In this document: positions 32,033-44,009 of the stretch, piece after piece
Position numbering within the stretch: the stretch's first letter is position 1
Layout of the letters: each line of letters starts with the position of its first letter
Assembly: GCA_036250225.1 (NCBI GenBank)
Contig: JAPZLL010000050.1
Location: forward strand, 1-64,000
Length of the DNA stretch: 64,000 nt
Reading direction: 5' to 3'
Source of the DNA: Cercophora sp. LCS_1
Taxonomy: Eukaryota > Ascomycota > Sordariomycetes > Sordariales > Lasiosphaeriaceae
The notes under the pieces: generated by a model
Told to the model about the DNA's origin: nothing
Database searches by the model: none
The model's input: only the letters and a program-made list of their open reading frames with translations
Translations under genes and position numbers: made by a program

Positions 32033-34247
32033 ATGCCATCCCGACGCTCAACCTACAAGTACCAACCCCTCGCATCCAAAACCCACATCCGGCTCGTGCA
32101 ACCCGTCCTCGCCCCAGGACAAGAAGAATCCGACGTCGGCACCGACGCGCCGTCCATCGCCTTCCGCCTCATCTCCTGCGACCTCGCCACCGCACCCCGA
32201 TTCACAGCCCTCTCCTACACCTGGGGCGACTATCACGTCACCGGCGATCCTGCCAATCTATTACCCCAACCAAATACCTCGCCCTTTTCCTCGGCAACCC
32301 ACAAAGTCCTCTGCGACGGCACGCCCTTTTTTGTTCGTCTAAACCTGCTCTTTGCACTCTCCACCCTGTGGAAGGCGCGAGCCAAGGGCAAAACGGAGAG
32401 TTATTTCTGGGTTGACGCGATATGCATCGACCAGGATAACCTAGACGAGCGCGCGCAGCAGGTTGGGTTGATGACCGAGTTGTACGCCAAGGCGGAGGGT
32501 GTGTTTGCCTGGCTTGGGCATGAGGACGGGCTGAGCAAGAGCGCGTTCAAGGTGTTGAACACGCTGTGGGACTTGGGCGTTGTCTGTCGCAGCGAGGAGG
32601 AGTGGGACGTTCAGCGGCGACGGTGGGAGGGCGTCACGGAGGCGGACTTGCATGAACCGTGGGCTTATCAAGACAAGTTGGGGAAGGAGTACATCACGGC
32701 CAGGGAACGAGCTGGATGGCTTGGGTTGGTGTCTAGGCCGTATTTCCGGAGGGCGTGGATCGTGCAGGAGATTATGCAAGCGAAGCAGATCACGCTTTGT
32801 CTTGGAACGCGGCTTATAGCGTGGGAGTGGCTTGAGCGGATGGTCTACTTTTTGGAGGCGGTCAGGGGCTGGGGAGGTGGGTGGATTGAGAACCAGGTTG
32901 CGAAGGATCTCATGGGGGAACGGGACTCCGGCTCAGATTGTGGCGAGTGGGATGACGGTGGACGAGCCACGAAGGATATATGGCGTTTGTTGGGTTGTGG
33001 GTGTGGTTTGGTGCCAGGACAGGAGGCATATGTCAACGGTGTTGGGTAGAAATGACGGACATGGACGGGGAGGGTTGGATGGGTTACTGACACGACACCG
33101 CGATACCGAGGCGACGGACCCTCGGGACAAGATTTACGCTTTGCTGCCGCTGGCGACAGGGGGTCCTCTTAGTGCGGCAGGTTAGAACTAACTGGCGGTG
33201 GACTACAAGGTGCCGGTTGAGGTGGTGTATACGAGGACGGCCCGGCATCTAGCACGCTCATCTGGTAGCCTAGGCGTCTTTGCCCATCGGGAACCGAACA
33301 AGCACCGAGTCCTCAAGTCGTTGCCATCATGGGTCCCAGACTTTAGCGCCATGCACGAGGGCGGAGCCATGTCTTTAGAGGCTGGGGGCAGCAGAAGCTG
33401 GGCGGCTTGTGGGGACCAGGTATGGAATCCCGATGGTCGGTTGCTAGAGGATCCGGAACTTGGCGTCGAGGGACGTCGTATTGGACATGTTGGCGATGTG
33501 TGCAATCCCCTCGCAGACAAAGAGTATGGCTGGAATGACCTGCTGCTACTGTCGCTGTTTGTTGTTCAGCCCCAGCAATGGAGTAGGGTTCAAGGGTTCG
33601 TATCTAAATACACCCGAACTCCATATAAGACGGCAACTAACCACCTGAACAGTTGTTTGTCGAGAATGGATCTCCTCGCTCGCACCATCACCCGTGACAC
33701 ATTTCGCGGCGCGTCCCCGGCCCCAGCCGAAGCTCTAAGAGACCAGTTTCTCGTCGTGCTCATCAACGAGGATATCGAACTCGTCCGCTCGTGCTTCTGG
33801 GCTATTATCCGGATGGAGCCGGACGATAGCAACTATAGCCTGACGTTCGTTAAGCGACGGCATGCTATCATTGAGAAATATCTGACGCAGGATAATGGAG
33901 TCTACTATGGTAATCGCCGTAGGCCTGTTACGGAGGCCAAGATCGTCGAAGAGCAGATGCCCGAGTTGCGAACAGTGGACTCCGATGGCCAGATGAAGCA
34001 TTCACTGAAGGATCGCGTTGTATTCTGCTGGTCCGACGCGTCTTCGGGTACGTTTCTAGGTCTAGGACCGGCTGATGCGCGTGAGGGGGACGAAATTTGG
34101 GCCCTTGGTGGTGCGAAGACACCTGTTGTGCTGAGAAGGGCCGGACGAGGTCGGTTTGAGTTCTTAGGCGAGGCGTATGTTCATGGTATGATGCATGGCG
34201 AGGCCCTTGAACGGCGTCCCGACGTAGAGAGTATTGCGTTAGTGTAA
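32033..34247 (+). pseudogene. HET-domain gene, disrupted by frameshift and two nonsense codons
   Basis: From ATG 32033 the frame gives a clear HET domain: FTALSYTWGD, YFWVDAICIDQDNLDERAQQV, and YFRRAWIVQEI. Past about 32915 this frame loses coding character and stops at 33049. A second frame carries the expected continuation (NGTPAQIVASGMTVDE, TEATDPRDKIYALLPLA) and is cut by TAG 33183-33185 and TAA 33189-33191, after which the same frame goes on (LAVDYKVPVEVVYT, LPSWVPDFS) to the HET C-terminal block (FLGLGPADAREGDEIWALGG, FEFLGEAYVHG) and stops at 34247. A GGGGG run at about 32916 is a likely indel site. Both stops could arise from CAG/CAA by C-to-T change. A 57-bp intron (33596-33652) is a multiple of three and probably real. 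An intact copy would be about 720 aa. Confidence 0.75.
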
Positions 34248-34542
34248 TAGGACATGTTTTATTTATGTTCAATGTGTTGTTGCTTTAGCTGCTGTTTCAG
34301 ACTCCGGGGTGAAACAGACAGAGGGCTTGGGTTGCGAGGTAACATTCGTTCTCGATTAGGAGGCCGGGGCAACATTACGCCGAGTTGAAATTAACTACCC
34401 CCAACACCAGGCAGTGATCGCAAGATGAAGCTTTGCTGGGCGCCGTTTCTGACACCCGCGGCCTTTTCTTCCAATTCATTGCCAACCACTTCGCCAATCT
34501 TCACAGCAAAACACCAAGTCACAGAAACAGCAAGAATTCAAG

Positions 34543-37500
34543 ATGAACCCGGCGCAGAGCGCCTCACTGCACAGCGCCGCAACAAATGGCTCGGCACGGG
34601 TCATTCTCCAGCACCTCAACAGGGGTGCTCCGATCAACGCGCCTGACGCCGACGGCATGACGGCCCTCCACCTCGCCATCAAAGCGGGCCACGTCGAAGC
34701 GGTCAAGCTACTCCTCGATCGCGGAGCTAACATTGAGACCCCAGCTGGCCCACTAGCCAACAGACCCGTTCATTTTGCAGCCATGTCGCTGAACCCAGCC
34801 CTGATGGCGACGGTGCTGATGTACCGACCCAATCTCGAAACCAGGGTCAACGGCATGCCGCCCCTTTTCTACGCCATCTCGGGTGGCGACGAGAAGGTGG
34901 TCCGACTGCTTCTGGAAGCCGGCGCCGACGTGAAAGCAAGGTCGTCGCTGGGAGAGTCGGTTCTTCACATGGCGGCTGGGTCCTGGAAGAACAATTTGCT
35001 TCCAACACTCTTGCAGCACGGCGCCGACGTGCGCGCCACAAGCAGAAACCCAGATGGTAAAACCGCAGTACATTTCGCAGCTGAGTTCGGCAACGCCGAC
35101 GCAATCAAGCGACTGGTTGCCGCTGGCGCAGATCCCTTTGCGGAGCTCATTGACGGACGCAACGCTCTCCATGTCGCTGCCAAAGGCGGCTTCGTTGACG
35201 CGGCAGCTGCTCTGCTGGATTGTGGCTTGGATCCCCTGGTTGAACATCAACACGGGATGACGGCCGTCCATGACGCTGCTTTGCACAAGAAGATCAAGGC
35301 ATTCTACTTCCTTCTTGACAAATCCGCTGGTCGCATGCCAGAGGCGTCGAAGATCCACCTCGGCATAGTCGCAGCTTCAGCCGGAGGACTTGACGTCCTC
35401 AAGAGACTACACGACGAAGGTTTCCCTCTCCTCCGCCAGAACGACCGTGGTGACACAGCCCTATCCCTAGCAGCCTACTGCGGACACAAAGACGCCGCGA
35501 TATACCTCCTCCGCCTCGGCGCTGACCCACGCCAGAAGAGCGACCAAGGTCTCACCAGTGCGCACATGGCTGAGATTGGAAAACACCCTGACCTTGTCCG
35601 TCTTCTGCGCGAGGCAGAGCAGCAACGTACCAAGGGCGTTCCAAGCGCGGATCTTTTCCCCGACCACAAAGACACATTGCCGCAGTCTGATCGGGCCGAT
35701 GAAGGCGACACGTTGGCCTATATCATGAGCGTGCAGGCTACACGACGGATTGTCGCGAATCAGGAACCTCCCGGCATGTTCGGCTGTAACCTCTGTAAGG
35801 GTCTAGACTTCCGCAGGGGTAAACCTGATGATGCAGAGGTTGTCTTTATCATGGGGCTTGCTGCGACACGACAGGCTGCGGCGCAGGGATGCAAGAGTTG
35901 TCAGTTCATATGTGCATGCTTGTTGCGGGCTGTGGGAGTGTTTGGCAGCAACTTATGGGGTAATGCCCCTGAGTTGCGTATAGTTCTTCACTCTGTGGCT
36001 GCCGGGGCGCCGTTGTTACTGCATTTGCAGGGATTCGATCCTAGTTTCTTTCCGCCGAAGAGGTTGGAGATATTCGTCAAGGAGGGTAAGTTTTGTTCCC
36101 TGGAGGAGTATTGATGACATGACTGATTGCTGACGGACTGCAGGGACGGGCACAACCTGGCCAGTGCTGGGCATCGGTCGGGATGCCTCACCTTCAACCT
36201 GGTCGGATGAGCGGGCCGGGATCGCACGTAACCTTGTGCGAGATTGCATTGAGGATCATCCCGAGTGTTCCCATAGAAGTGGCCCACTACCAACTAGAGC
36301 CATACGGGTTGGCTCCGACACCGAAGAGCCTCGTTTGCACATCAGCGAGGGAGAGAACGCTCCATACATCGCTCTTAGCCACTGCTGGGGCGGCATGAGC
36401 CCTCTGACTACTACCTCAGACACGCTACCGGAGAGACTGCGTCGTATACCTCTCCGAACCCTACCAAAGACCTTTCGTGATGCGGTAGAAATCACGCGCA
36501 GCCTTGGGGTAGAATACCTCTGGATCGACTCGCTCTGCATCCTCCAGGACAGCGACGAAGACTGGAAGAAAGAAGCAGCCAAGATGAAAGACGTCTACGC
36601 CAACTGCCACGTCATGATCGCCGCCGCCGACTCCCAGAACCCAGAAGGAGGATGCCTCTCCAACCTCGACACCAACACGAGATCCTACACCGTCGACTCC
36701 ATCGGTCCCTGGCTCAGCAAAGTGCGAGCTTACATCAGAATGACGACCCTCCGCGACCCATTCCACCTCGAAGTCTGCCACAGAATCGGCACGCCCACGA
36801 CCCTCAACCAAGCGCGCAGCATTCTCAACACCCGAGGCTGGTGTCTCCAAGAGCGCATCCTCGCCCCGCGCATCCTCCACTTTGGCCAGTCCGAATTCGC
36901 GTGGGAATGCCCAGCCACCATAACCTGCGAATGCCAAGGCCCTGCCGTTGCGGCTCTCGACAAAGAATCCCGTTTTAAAGCCCTCCTCGCGGACCGCATC
37001 CTCCGCGAAGCCCAACCCAACAACAACGATAACAACAACAACGACAAGCCGGCCGTCGACATCCTCCTCTGGATGAACATCATCCAAGAATTCACCCGTC
37101 GCCAACTCACCTACACCACCGACACCCTCCATGCCCTCTCCGGGCTGGCGAGCTGCATGGCGACCGCCACCGGGTCTGACTATCTCTGCGGTTTGTGGAG
37201 AACAGATGTCCATGAGTTTTTGATGTGGAAAGTCAACTATGAGATGCACACCTCCGCAGCTGGGTTTAAGAATATGGCTGCGAGGCCGTTTGAGGTGCAG
37301 ACGCACTATGATGCGTTCAATGCGACTGTAAAACCCAAGGGGCATGAGAAGGAGCATGCTGTCCCGTCGTGGAGCTGGGCGAGTGTCGTGGCGCCGATTG
37401 TGTTTCAGATTGGGAGGCTGGATGTTAGTGACAAGGACCAGATCTCGCATGTGAGGAAGGATGGGCGGTTGGAGATGAGGAGGGACACGCGTGTGTCGTT

Positions 37501-38050
37501 GCTGGGAGATGTGAAGGTACAGTGCGAAGCTGATCTAGTGAGCCCGTTTGGGCCGCCCAAGGGTCGAGCGGTGATGAAGGTTTGTGGGTTGACAGCCGGC
37601 GTGGTTTGGGAGAGGAAGGAGAAGGGGTATGGGGCTGAGTTTTCGCAGTCCAAGAATGGCGGGCTTTTGGTGTATAAGGCGCCGGCTGGGGAGTCCGACT
37701 TGCCACGGATGGAATCGCTGTCGTTGGAGTCAAAGTCGTCTGTGACGGCTGATTTTGAGCCTGACCTGCGGGATGAGGAGCTCGATGTTTCCATTGGAGA
37801 TTCTCTTCTTTTGTTGTTCGTGCTCAAGGATTTGGAAGCACGCGTACCGCAGAACCGGAAGGAGCCGGGTGCCGGGGCGGAAAGCATGTTTGCGAAGAAG
37901 GGGACGATGTTGGAAGGGCTTGTCCTTGCGCCAGCTGGGACGGATGATATTGGGGTTGAAGGGCCTGTGTATCGGCGGGTTGGGATGTTCACCACCGCCA
38001 ATGAGACCTGGGGCAAGTTGCAAGTGATGGGAACGGTAACTGTTATTTGA
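34543..38050 (+). CDS. Ankyrin-repeat/HET-domain fusion protein
   Basis: Two exons, 34543-36085 and 36144-38050, join in phase across a 58-bp intron (GGTAAG...CTGCAG) to give 1149 aa. Residues about 8-360 form roughly ten ankyrin repeats (DGMTALHLAIKAGHVEAVKLLLDRG is the clearest; later GDTALSLAAYCGHKDAAIYLL). A Cys-containing linker follows (FGCNLCKGLDF). The C-terminal half is a HET domain of the CxWGG type: YIALSHCWGG (about residue 588), YLWIDSLCILQD, MKDVYANCHVMIAA, and the GWCLQERILAPRILHFG block. An Asn-rich microsatellite (NNNDNNNND) lies near residue 805. HET domains trigger incompatibility-type cell death when activated. Ankyrin repeats here would act as the sensing or oligomerising part, on the N-terminal side. 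It is the largest HET protein of the window. Confidence 0.9.
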
Positions 38051-38306
38051 GAAGATAATGCATATTTTCCCTTCCTCCTGTTTTCTGTTTCGGGAGCGGC
38101 CGGAACGCTGTGTCACCTCAAATGCAAAGACCTGCAGTTGGACTGTAGGAGCCGTGGGCTCGGTGAGTGTCTTGGCGCTTGCCTGGGTTGGGCATCAACC
38201 GATTCCGGGATGGGTTCCTGCCTCCTCTCTTCACTCCAAACTCATCGAGGCCGATGCCATCTCACAGTAAACAGGCCCACCCAACGGCATCAAACCAGAC
38301 ATCAAC

Positions 38307-40274
38307 ATGGCAACGACACCAAACCAATACCAGTATCAAAATTTGGAGCACGACGACTCGATCCGGCTGTTGTGGCTCAAGCCAGCCGCCAATCATGAGG
38401 ATGACCTTTGTGGGTCATTGCAGCACACGACGCTCTTTGGCTGCTCATGCGACATCCTGCAGCCATATACCGCCCTGTCCTACGTCTGGGGGCCATCTGC
38501 TCGAACCCACAGGCTGTGGCTAGACGGTCATTGCCTCGAGATCACAGCCTCTCTGAATGCCGCTCTTCGAGATATGCGTGATCCCACGCGGGCACACCAA
38601 ATTTGGGCTGACGCCATCTGCATCAGCCAATCTGATGAGGAGGAGAAAAGCAAGCAGGTGGCTATGATGGGCACGATTTACTCGACAGCATCTCACACCA
38701 TCATACATATACCGATTCATGCTCTTGGTATGGAACGCTTGATGGATGCGGCGTTACAAGTTGGTGGACGCCAATCGACTAAAAGCGGCCGGGCCCCAAC
38801 CGCCTCCGTTCAAGAGGAGCCAGGATTCGACGAGCTGCGGCAGAAACTCTTGGAAGCGTCCTGGTTCACAAGGGCTTGGGTCTTCCAGGAACTGGTGCTT
38901 TCTCGTGACCCCTGGGTTCAAGTCAACCACACATCTCGGGCCCGATGGGCAAACTTGTGCGAAATTCTTGGATCCGGACATGTTGCCTCGGCTATGAGGC
39001 TTACTGGGGCTTCGTCTGTCGTCCCGGAGGCTCATCCCTACCCTGTGCTCGAAATCACTGAGACCACGCGCCAGAGATTCGCGACCCCGCTTCATAGCCT
39101 ACTTGCAGCTCGTAGGGGGATTCATGTTAGCGATCCCAGGGATATTATATACGCCCACCTTGGAGTTGTGTCAGATCGCCAGCTTTGCGATGCATATATC
39201 ACTGTCGATTACTCCAAGTCAACGGAGGAGCTGTTTTACGATACCGCACAATACGTACTGAAGACTGCTGGATTGGAGTTTCTGCTGCACCATGCAACCG
39301 GACTCGGTAGCAGCGTTAACTTGGCTGTGGATCTGCTTGCTCCTTCACGGGTACCGGATTGGACCCGCAGGGGTGTATGCGGACTCGTTACCCCCAGCCG
39401 TAAGGAACAACGAGCAATGATTCTCCAGATGCGCTTGAGTCGTCCAACATCCCCATTGTTCAGCTCCCTAGGAGAGAACAGAAGTATTTCGGGGCCTTCA
39501 CTGCCGTGTGTTTTCGCGGACTGGGTTGACAACCACAGCGGGAAAAGTCCTCTTGCTGCCCAGAAGCATCTTTTAAAAGAACCGGAAGTTGATGGTGTGC
39601 ATGTTATCACTCTTCCTTCCCCCCCGACTTTGAGCTTTACGGGCCTAGAATGGGACATTGTCGAAGCACCCATTATGCAAGTACCTAGCATGGGTCTCGC
39701 GGAGTTGAGTGTCTATATGCAGGCAGCAGGATCTTCGACGAAGAAGAAGTACTATGACGGGAATACTACTTCCATTTACTACCCGGATATCGAACATTTC
39801 GGCAGGCTTCCTGACGGCATCCTCACCAGAGGAAAACACGCGGCCTATATCGTCCCACAGGAGGCTCAGAAGGACGATGTTATTGTCGAAGTCGGATGCA
39901 TCGACTTGTTTTTGGTGCTTCGTCCTGTACCCGAACATAACCTTTCGTCAAAATATCCGGCGGGCCTGCAAAACGCAATTCAGGGCGCATTCACAGACGC
40001 CAATCGCGGGTCAATACCGAGGATTGGGAGAACGTTGAATAGGGCTGTAAGGATGCCCCGTTACACCCTACTCCGGAAGCTTGTCACATGGAGTTCAAAG
40101 CCGCCGGTTTTTGGTGCGGTTCACTCGGCCTGCGGGGGACACTTCCAACTGGTTGGGGAGGCTATTCCTATCCATCTTGAGAGGGGTGCTGTCGAGGGGA
40201 TACTTCCACTGCATAACGCATTTCTTAAGAGAGGGACTCTTTGGGAGGATATGAGTATATTTACGCTACACTAA
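38307..40274 (+). CDS. HET-domain protein
   Basis: A single exon of 655 aa. The N-terminal HET domain (about 15-180) has IRLLWLKP, YTALSYVWGP, HQIWADAICISQSDEEEKSKQV and ASWFTRAWVFQELVLS, followed by the usual SDPRDIIYAHLGVV block and VDYSKSTEELFYDTA. The C-terminal 250 residues are variable, as in the family, and end with a block resembling FQLVGEAIPIHLERG. It lies 256 bp downstream of the ankyrin-HET gene on the same strand, so the pair could be a tandem array, though the two HET domains are of different subtypes. It converges with a small membrane gene. Predicted role: incompatibility-like signalling, cytosolic. No frame damage seen. Confidence 0.88.
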   Translation: MATTPNQYQYQNLEHDDSIRLLWLKPAANHEDDLCGSLQHTTLFGCSCDILQPYTALSYVWGPSARTHRLWLDGHCLEITASLNAALRDMRDPTRAHQIWADAICISQSDEEEKSKQVAMMGTIYSTASHTIIHIPIHALGMERLMDAALQVGGRQSTKSGRAPTASVQEEPGFDELRQKLLEASWFTRAWVFQELVLSRDPWVQVNHTSRARWANLCEILGSGHVASAMRLTGASSVVPEAHPYPVLEITETTRQRFATPLHSLLAARRGIHVSDPRDIIYAHLGVVSDRQLCDAYITVDYSKSTEELFYDTAQYVLKTAGLEFLLHHATGLGSSVNLAVDLLAPSRVPDWTRRGVCGLVTPSRKEQRAMILQMRLSRPTSPLFSSLGENRSISGPSLPCVFADWVDNHSGKSPLAAQKHLLKEPEVDGVHVITLPSPPTLSFTGLEWDIVEAPIMQVPSMGLAELSVYMQAAGSSTKKKYYDGNTTSIYYPDIEHFGRLPDGILTRGKHAAYIVPQEAQKDDVIVEVGCIDLFLVLRPVPEHNLSSKYPAGLQNAIQGAFTDANRGSIPRIGRTLNRAVRMPRYTLLRKLVTWSSKPPVFGAVHSACGGHFQLVGEAIPIHLERGAVEGILPLHNAFLKRGTLWEDMSIFTLH

Positions 40275-40433
40275 GAATACCACCCAAGCAACGAAAACCA
40301 GTGTCCGCATGGATTGCAGTTGGCATTCGGTGAATCAGCGCCCACTCTCTGCGCTGCGCTCGCTCAAAGATCTATACAGTGCGTTCGCCAAGCGCATTGA
40401 TGTCCTTCACATCCATGCCGAAAAATAACGCAC

Positions 40434-40919
40434 CTAGGACAAAAACATGGCATTGAAAGTGCCTTCAACCCCCGGATCCCCATCCCCATGATCAACCACC
40501 TTCTCGTCCCTCAACCTAGCCTCCAACCTCCTCTTCGACTTCACAAGGTACAACCACAGAAAGAACAACAAGCATCCCGGAATGACAATCCCCGGGATAA
40601 ACAGTAACCAGTACGGTGTCACCTCCCTCGGGTCCAAGACGAGAATCAACAAGGCAAAATTCGAAAAGAACCCCGCGAGGACAAGGACTTCGGCCGCAAG
40701 TCGAATATCTTTATCCAGCATTCCTGGTTCTTCATCGGCAAACACGCAGATATGTCGTGATATGTGAAGCGCGTTCTGGATTGCGCGGCCGCGTCGGACG
40801 ATTATGTTGCGTCGCGGTACGATGTTGCGGTCGACGAAGGCGACGACGGACATGATGAGGCCCCCGACGATGACTCTACCTATGAGTTGTACGAGGAGCT
40901 CGCCCAGGAATTGGGACAT
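40434..40919 (-). CDS. Small membrane protein, unknown
   Basis: A single frame of 161 aa with ATG at 40917-40919. Three hydrophobic segments: LLVQLIGRVIVGGLIMSVVAF (about 7-28), LAAEVLVLAGFFSNFALLILVL (about 75-95) and WLLFIPGIVIPGCLLFFLWLYL (about 104-124). The C-terminal tail is charged. No family recognised. It is transcribed toward the HET gene at 38307 and in the same direction as the multi-exon membrane gene upstream of it. Confidence 0.6.
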   Translation of the reverse strand: MSQFLGELLVQLIGRVIVGGLIMSVVAFVDRNIVPRRNIIVRRGRAIQNALHISRHICVFADEEPGMLDKDIRLAAEVLVLAGFFSNFALLILVLDPREVTPYWLLFIPGIVIPGCLLFFLWLYLVKSKRRLEARLRDEKVVDHGDGDPGVEGTFNAMFLS

Positions 40920-41159
40920 GTTGGTTTTTTCGGAACTGTCTGTTCGAGTGGCAGAGAGGTGTTTTGGACGCGTGAAGAGGTGTGCCGAGATGAGACTTGA
41001 TGCACCAGATGGTTGGGGTGATGTTCCATGGTCTGGCGTCTCAGGTATTCGTTAAAGTTCCAGAGCAATCTACTTTTAGCGGATCGGCTTCCGCTATCCG
41101 GAAATTCTGCTGATTGCTAGCCTCGGTCCTGCTAAATCTTGTTTGCCCCTTCTTCTACC

Positions 41160-43050
41160 CTAGCCGTCAGCTCCGTCGTCTCCCGGCACTTCTTGGTATC
41201 GTTGAGGCTCCAACGCTACGGTTTGGTGTCGCCGTCGGATTATCTCCCACAGTTCATCTGCTTTGACTCCGATGACCGCCGCAAGGACCGCCGAGACGTC
41301 CCGGGTCGTCGAATTACCTTCCTTCATGTAGAGAGTCAAACCGGAAATAACCGAGACCAAGGTCAAGAAGGTGGCCGACCCGTATACTCCCCACAGGATG
41401 GATGCATTGTAGGCGTAGACGTTGACAGTTTCGTGCACCGTAATATTTGTCATAACGGGAGCCCTAGAACATCCGTTAACGGCATGTTGACATGCTCCAC
41501 TGAGGACAAGACTTACGAGAGAAGCAGATTGCTCGGAAATCCCACTGTCACATTGAACGACAACTCCTCGATCAAGAAGGGTAGAGTTAGATTCCTCGCA
41601 AAGTTCTTGTCCTGCAAGCGCTGCTTCCCGAGCCAGTGATTGTCATCCAATGGGTGGAGGTTGCGTGTATTTGTGTAAAAGAAGTAATCGAGGTCATCGC
41701 TGCCGAGAAGGGTGGTATGGGCGATGCGCGTATCGATGTAACCGAGCTTGACGCCAGTGGACTGGTCCTCGCTGAGACTCAGTGACCCGACTAGGGAGTC
41801 TGAAATCGCCCACATGACAGCCGAGTAGGCATGCTGCACCATGTCCGTGTTGTTGGAGTTGTAGTCTGGATAGGAAACTGGGTTGCCCATTATGGTCAAG
41901 TTGTTCTTCACCACCGTCTGCACTCCGTTGTCAAACTTGAGCGTGATATCATAAAGGGCGTCGTGCAGTCTGCAGACCGTGTAATGCCGTTCCGCAGATA
42001 TCATAGTCCCATTCTCGGCCATCTGTGATCTCATAAACATCATCCAGAGCTCGTTAGTGGCGTTTGTCGGCAGCTGCACTCTGGGTTTGTCCAAAGCTGA
42101 GATTCGGCCTGACTCGTCGAACAGAGGGACGAAGATGTAGGCCGAGATAAGAACCTCCTTGATGGATCCCTGAATACGATCAATTCTGCGTTGAATGAGT
42201 TCCTGCGTGATTTCCCTTGCAGTTGAATTGGCGTCCTGGCATTGGATGTATGGTCCGTGGAACTGTAGCGAGTATTCGCTCCGAATGTACTGCGGCTCGA
42301 TGAAAAGAGTGTGCCCGGATGTCGATGTTTGGGCCACGATGAGCTGAACGATGGTTCTCGGACCGGTGAAAACCCTGTCTACATCTGTGTCGTTGACGTT
42401 TCTAATAGTGTCGTTCCGGACAGGAGGTGAGGACGCAAATCGGGACCCCCCTTTGATGTTTTGTATATCGAGACAGGGAACTTCCGCGGGCGCAAGCCTC
42501 GTCAACATGGTTGGGACAACGGCAAGAGTGGCAGGCGCGAGTATAGCCGCAATTCTGACCAGGCTAGAGCAAAGTCAGTTGCTCCATGGCAAAAAAGGGC
42601 GTGGAAACTCCTACTAGCAAGCAGCGGCGAGGGCCACCAGGGTTCTTTGTCTCCAGATAAACAACAGTTGCAATGGCGCTCCGTCAGCGGCATGTGCGCC
42701 ATCCAGTTCATCCAGGCCAGCAACGTTCGGCATGGCCCGCCAGAAGTGCTGCGTGTAGGCTATCCTGGTTGCATTTTGGAAACAAATCTGGACCATGGCA
42801 GCGAATGCAGTGCCCAGGCTGAGAGGTTGTGTTAATTACGAGGCAACGTACTGCCAAGCGGTACATACGCAATGTGTGTCAACTGTGACCGAGACGACGA
42901 TAACTCGCCTTGCTGTGACAAATAATACGTGTGATGGGCGCTTGCAAGGAGTGCACCTATGGACAGGGAGCCGACCATGGAAATTGGCGGAAATTGCCAC
43001 GTTGTGATAAGGTCTTGAAAGCATCTTGGTCGCAGTAAATCCTTCCGCAT
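41160..43050 (-). CDS. Multi-exon membrane protein of a HET-associated fungal family
   Basis: Four exons on the minus strand: 43050-42869, 42818-42615, 42563-41517 and 41463-41160. Introns are 50-53 bp with GTATGT, GTAGGA and GTAAGT donors; all phases agree and the product is 578 aa. N-terminal helices include MVGSLSIGALLASAHHTYYL and GTAFAAMVQICFQNATRIAYTQ, with the characteristic HH and IAYTQ.FW residues I recall from uncharacterised fungal membrane proteins. A third helix pair follows (TLVALAAACYLVRIAAILAPATL). A long glycosylable extracellular middle is followed by a last helix (YGSATFLTLVSVISGLTLYM) and a cytosolic tail. The start at 43050 is the in-frame Met nearest the first helix; an earlier Met is possible. 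Function unknown. Confidence 0.75.
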
Positions 43051-43349
43051 CTTAGGCAATGATCTGGAGAGAAGATAGTTGAGCCAGGAGGAAGTCGCTC
43101 GCAATCTTGACGTAAGCTTCTTAGAATATACGCTCCTTTTACGCTGACCCCCTCCCACAACTTCTCGGTGAGCCTCCCGTCCCAGAACGGAAAAGCTTCA
43201 GTGTGGGCCGTTATTGAGGTCGGCTTGCAGTGGTGGCGTTTCTTCGGCCAGTGAGACCCATCCAGACAAGCAATGTTGGGCTGAATATTATGGGCGCTAA
43301 AAAACGACGTGGGCCGCAAAAACGGAGACTCGTCGAGAGCATTACCACT

Positions 43350-43880
43350 CATGCGAAATGTCGGGCATGTTCAGGGGGCATCTGGTCCAAGCGGGCTTTC
43401 TCCAGCGCATTCAGAACGGCGAGGCAGAATGTCCCCATTTTATTTGCAAGTGAGAGGACACTCCCGCTACGACAGAGTTCAGTGTGCGTGCTGTCGATGT
43501 AAGTGAGGAGTGTGTCGGTGTTCGTTCCCCAGCGCCTGTAGACGGCCGGTGGACGTTTTCCGAGGCCTCCACGACTCGCTCGTCATTCCCGCGGCAGTTT
43601 CAATCTCGTTGACCTGCGCCCATAGTGTTGACAGCCACCGCATCCAACTCTTAAGGCGCGTCTCATAAATAAATGCGAGAAGGTACAGAGGGTGCAGCTC
43701 GAGGAGCTCGTGCTGCAAGACGCACAAATCGGTGACCTGTTTTACACCCTCGTGGTCCTGGCCAAAGAGAAAGACCACGGCTGCACGGTCGGCGAGACGG
43801 ACTCGCAACATGCTTCTGAGAGAGGAGGTGTTTCTAGTACACCGCAGAAACGAATTGCACAACCCTCAGAATCCAAACTG
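43350..43880 (-). pseudogene. Relic of a HET-region accessory gene
   Basis: One minus-strand frame (to about 43560) reads a coherent globular sequence, LCVLQHELLELHPLYLLAFI followed by a WLSTLWAQVNEIETA block, that resembles conserved parts of uncharacterised CorA-like or related fungal proteins. A second frame then continues with SVLSLANKMGTFCLAVLNAL. The two cannot be joined by a visible intron, and no start or convincing C-terminus is present. A decayed gene is the best reading, and the family assignment is tentative. Confidence 0.4.
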
Positions 43881-44009
43881 GATTTAGTAGATTGCATACC
43901 ATGGCACAAACGCAGCCGGTGGCCCTAGCAGAACTAGATTCAAGAGATTCCAAGCGTTAACGCAACCCTCGATTTGTCCCTAGAGATCTGGGCACAGAAA
44001 TTTCCATTT

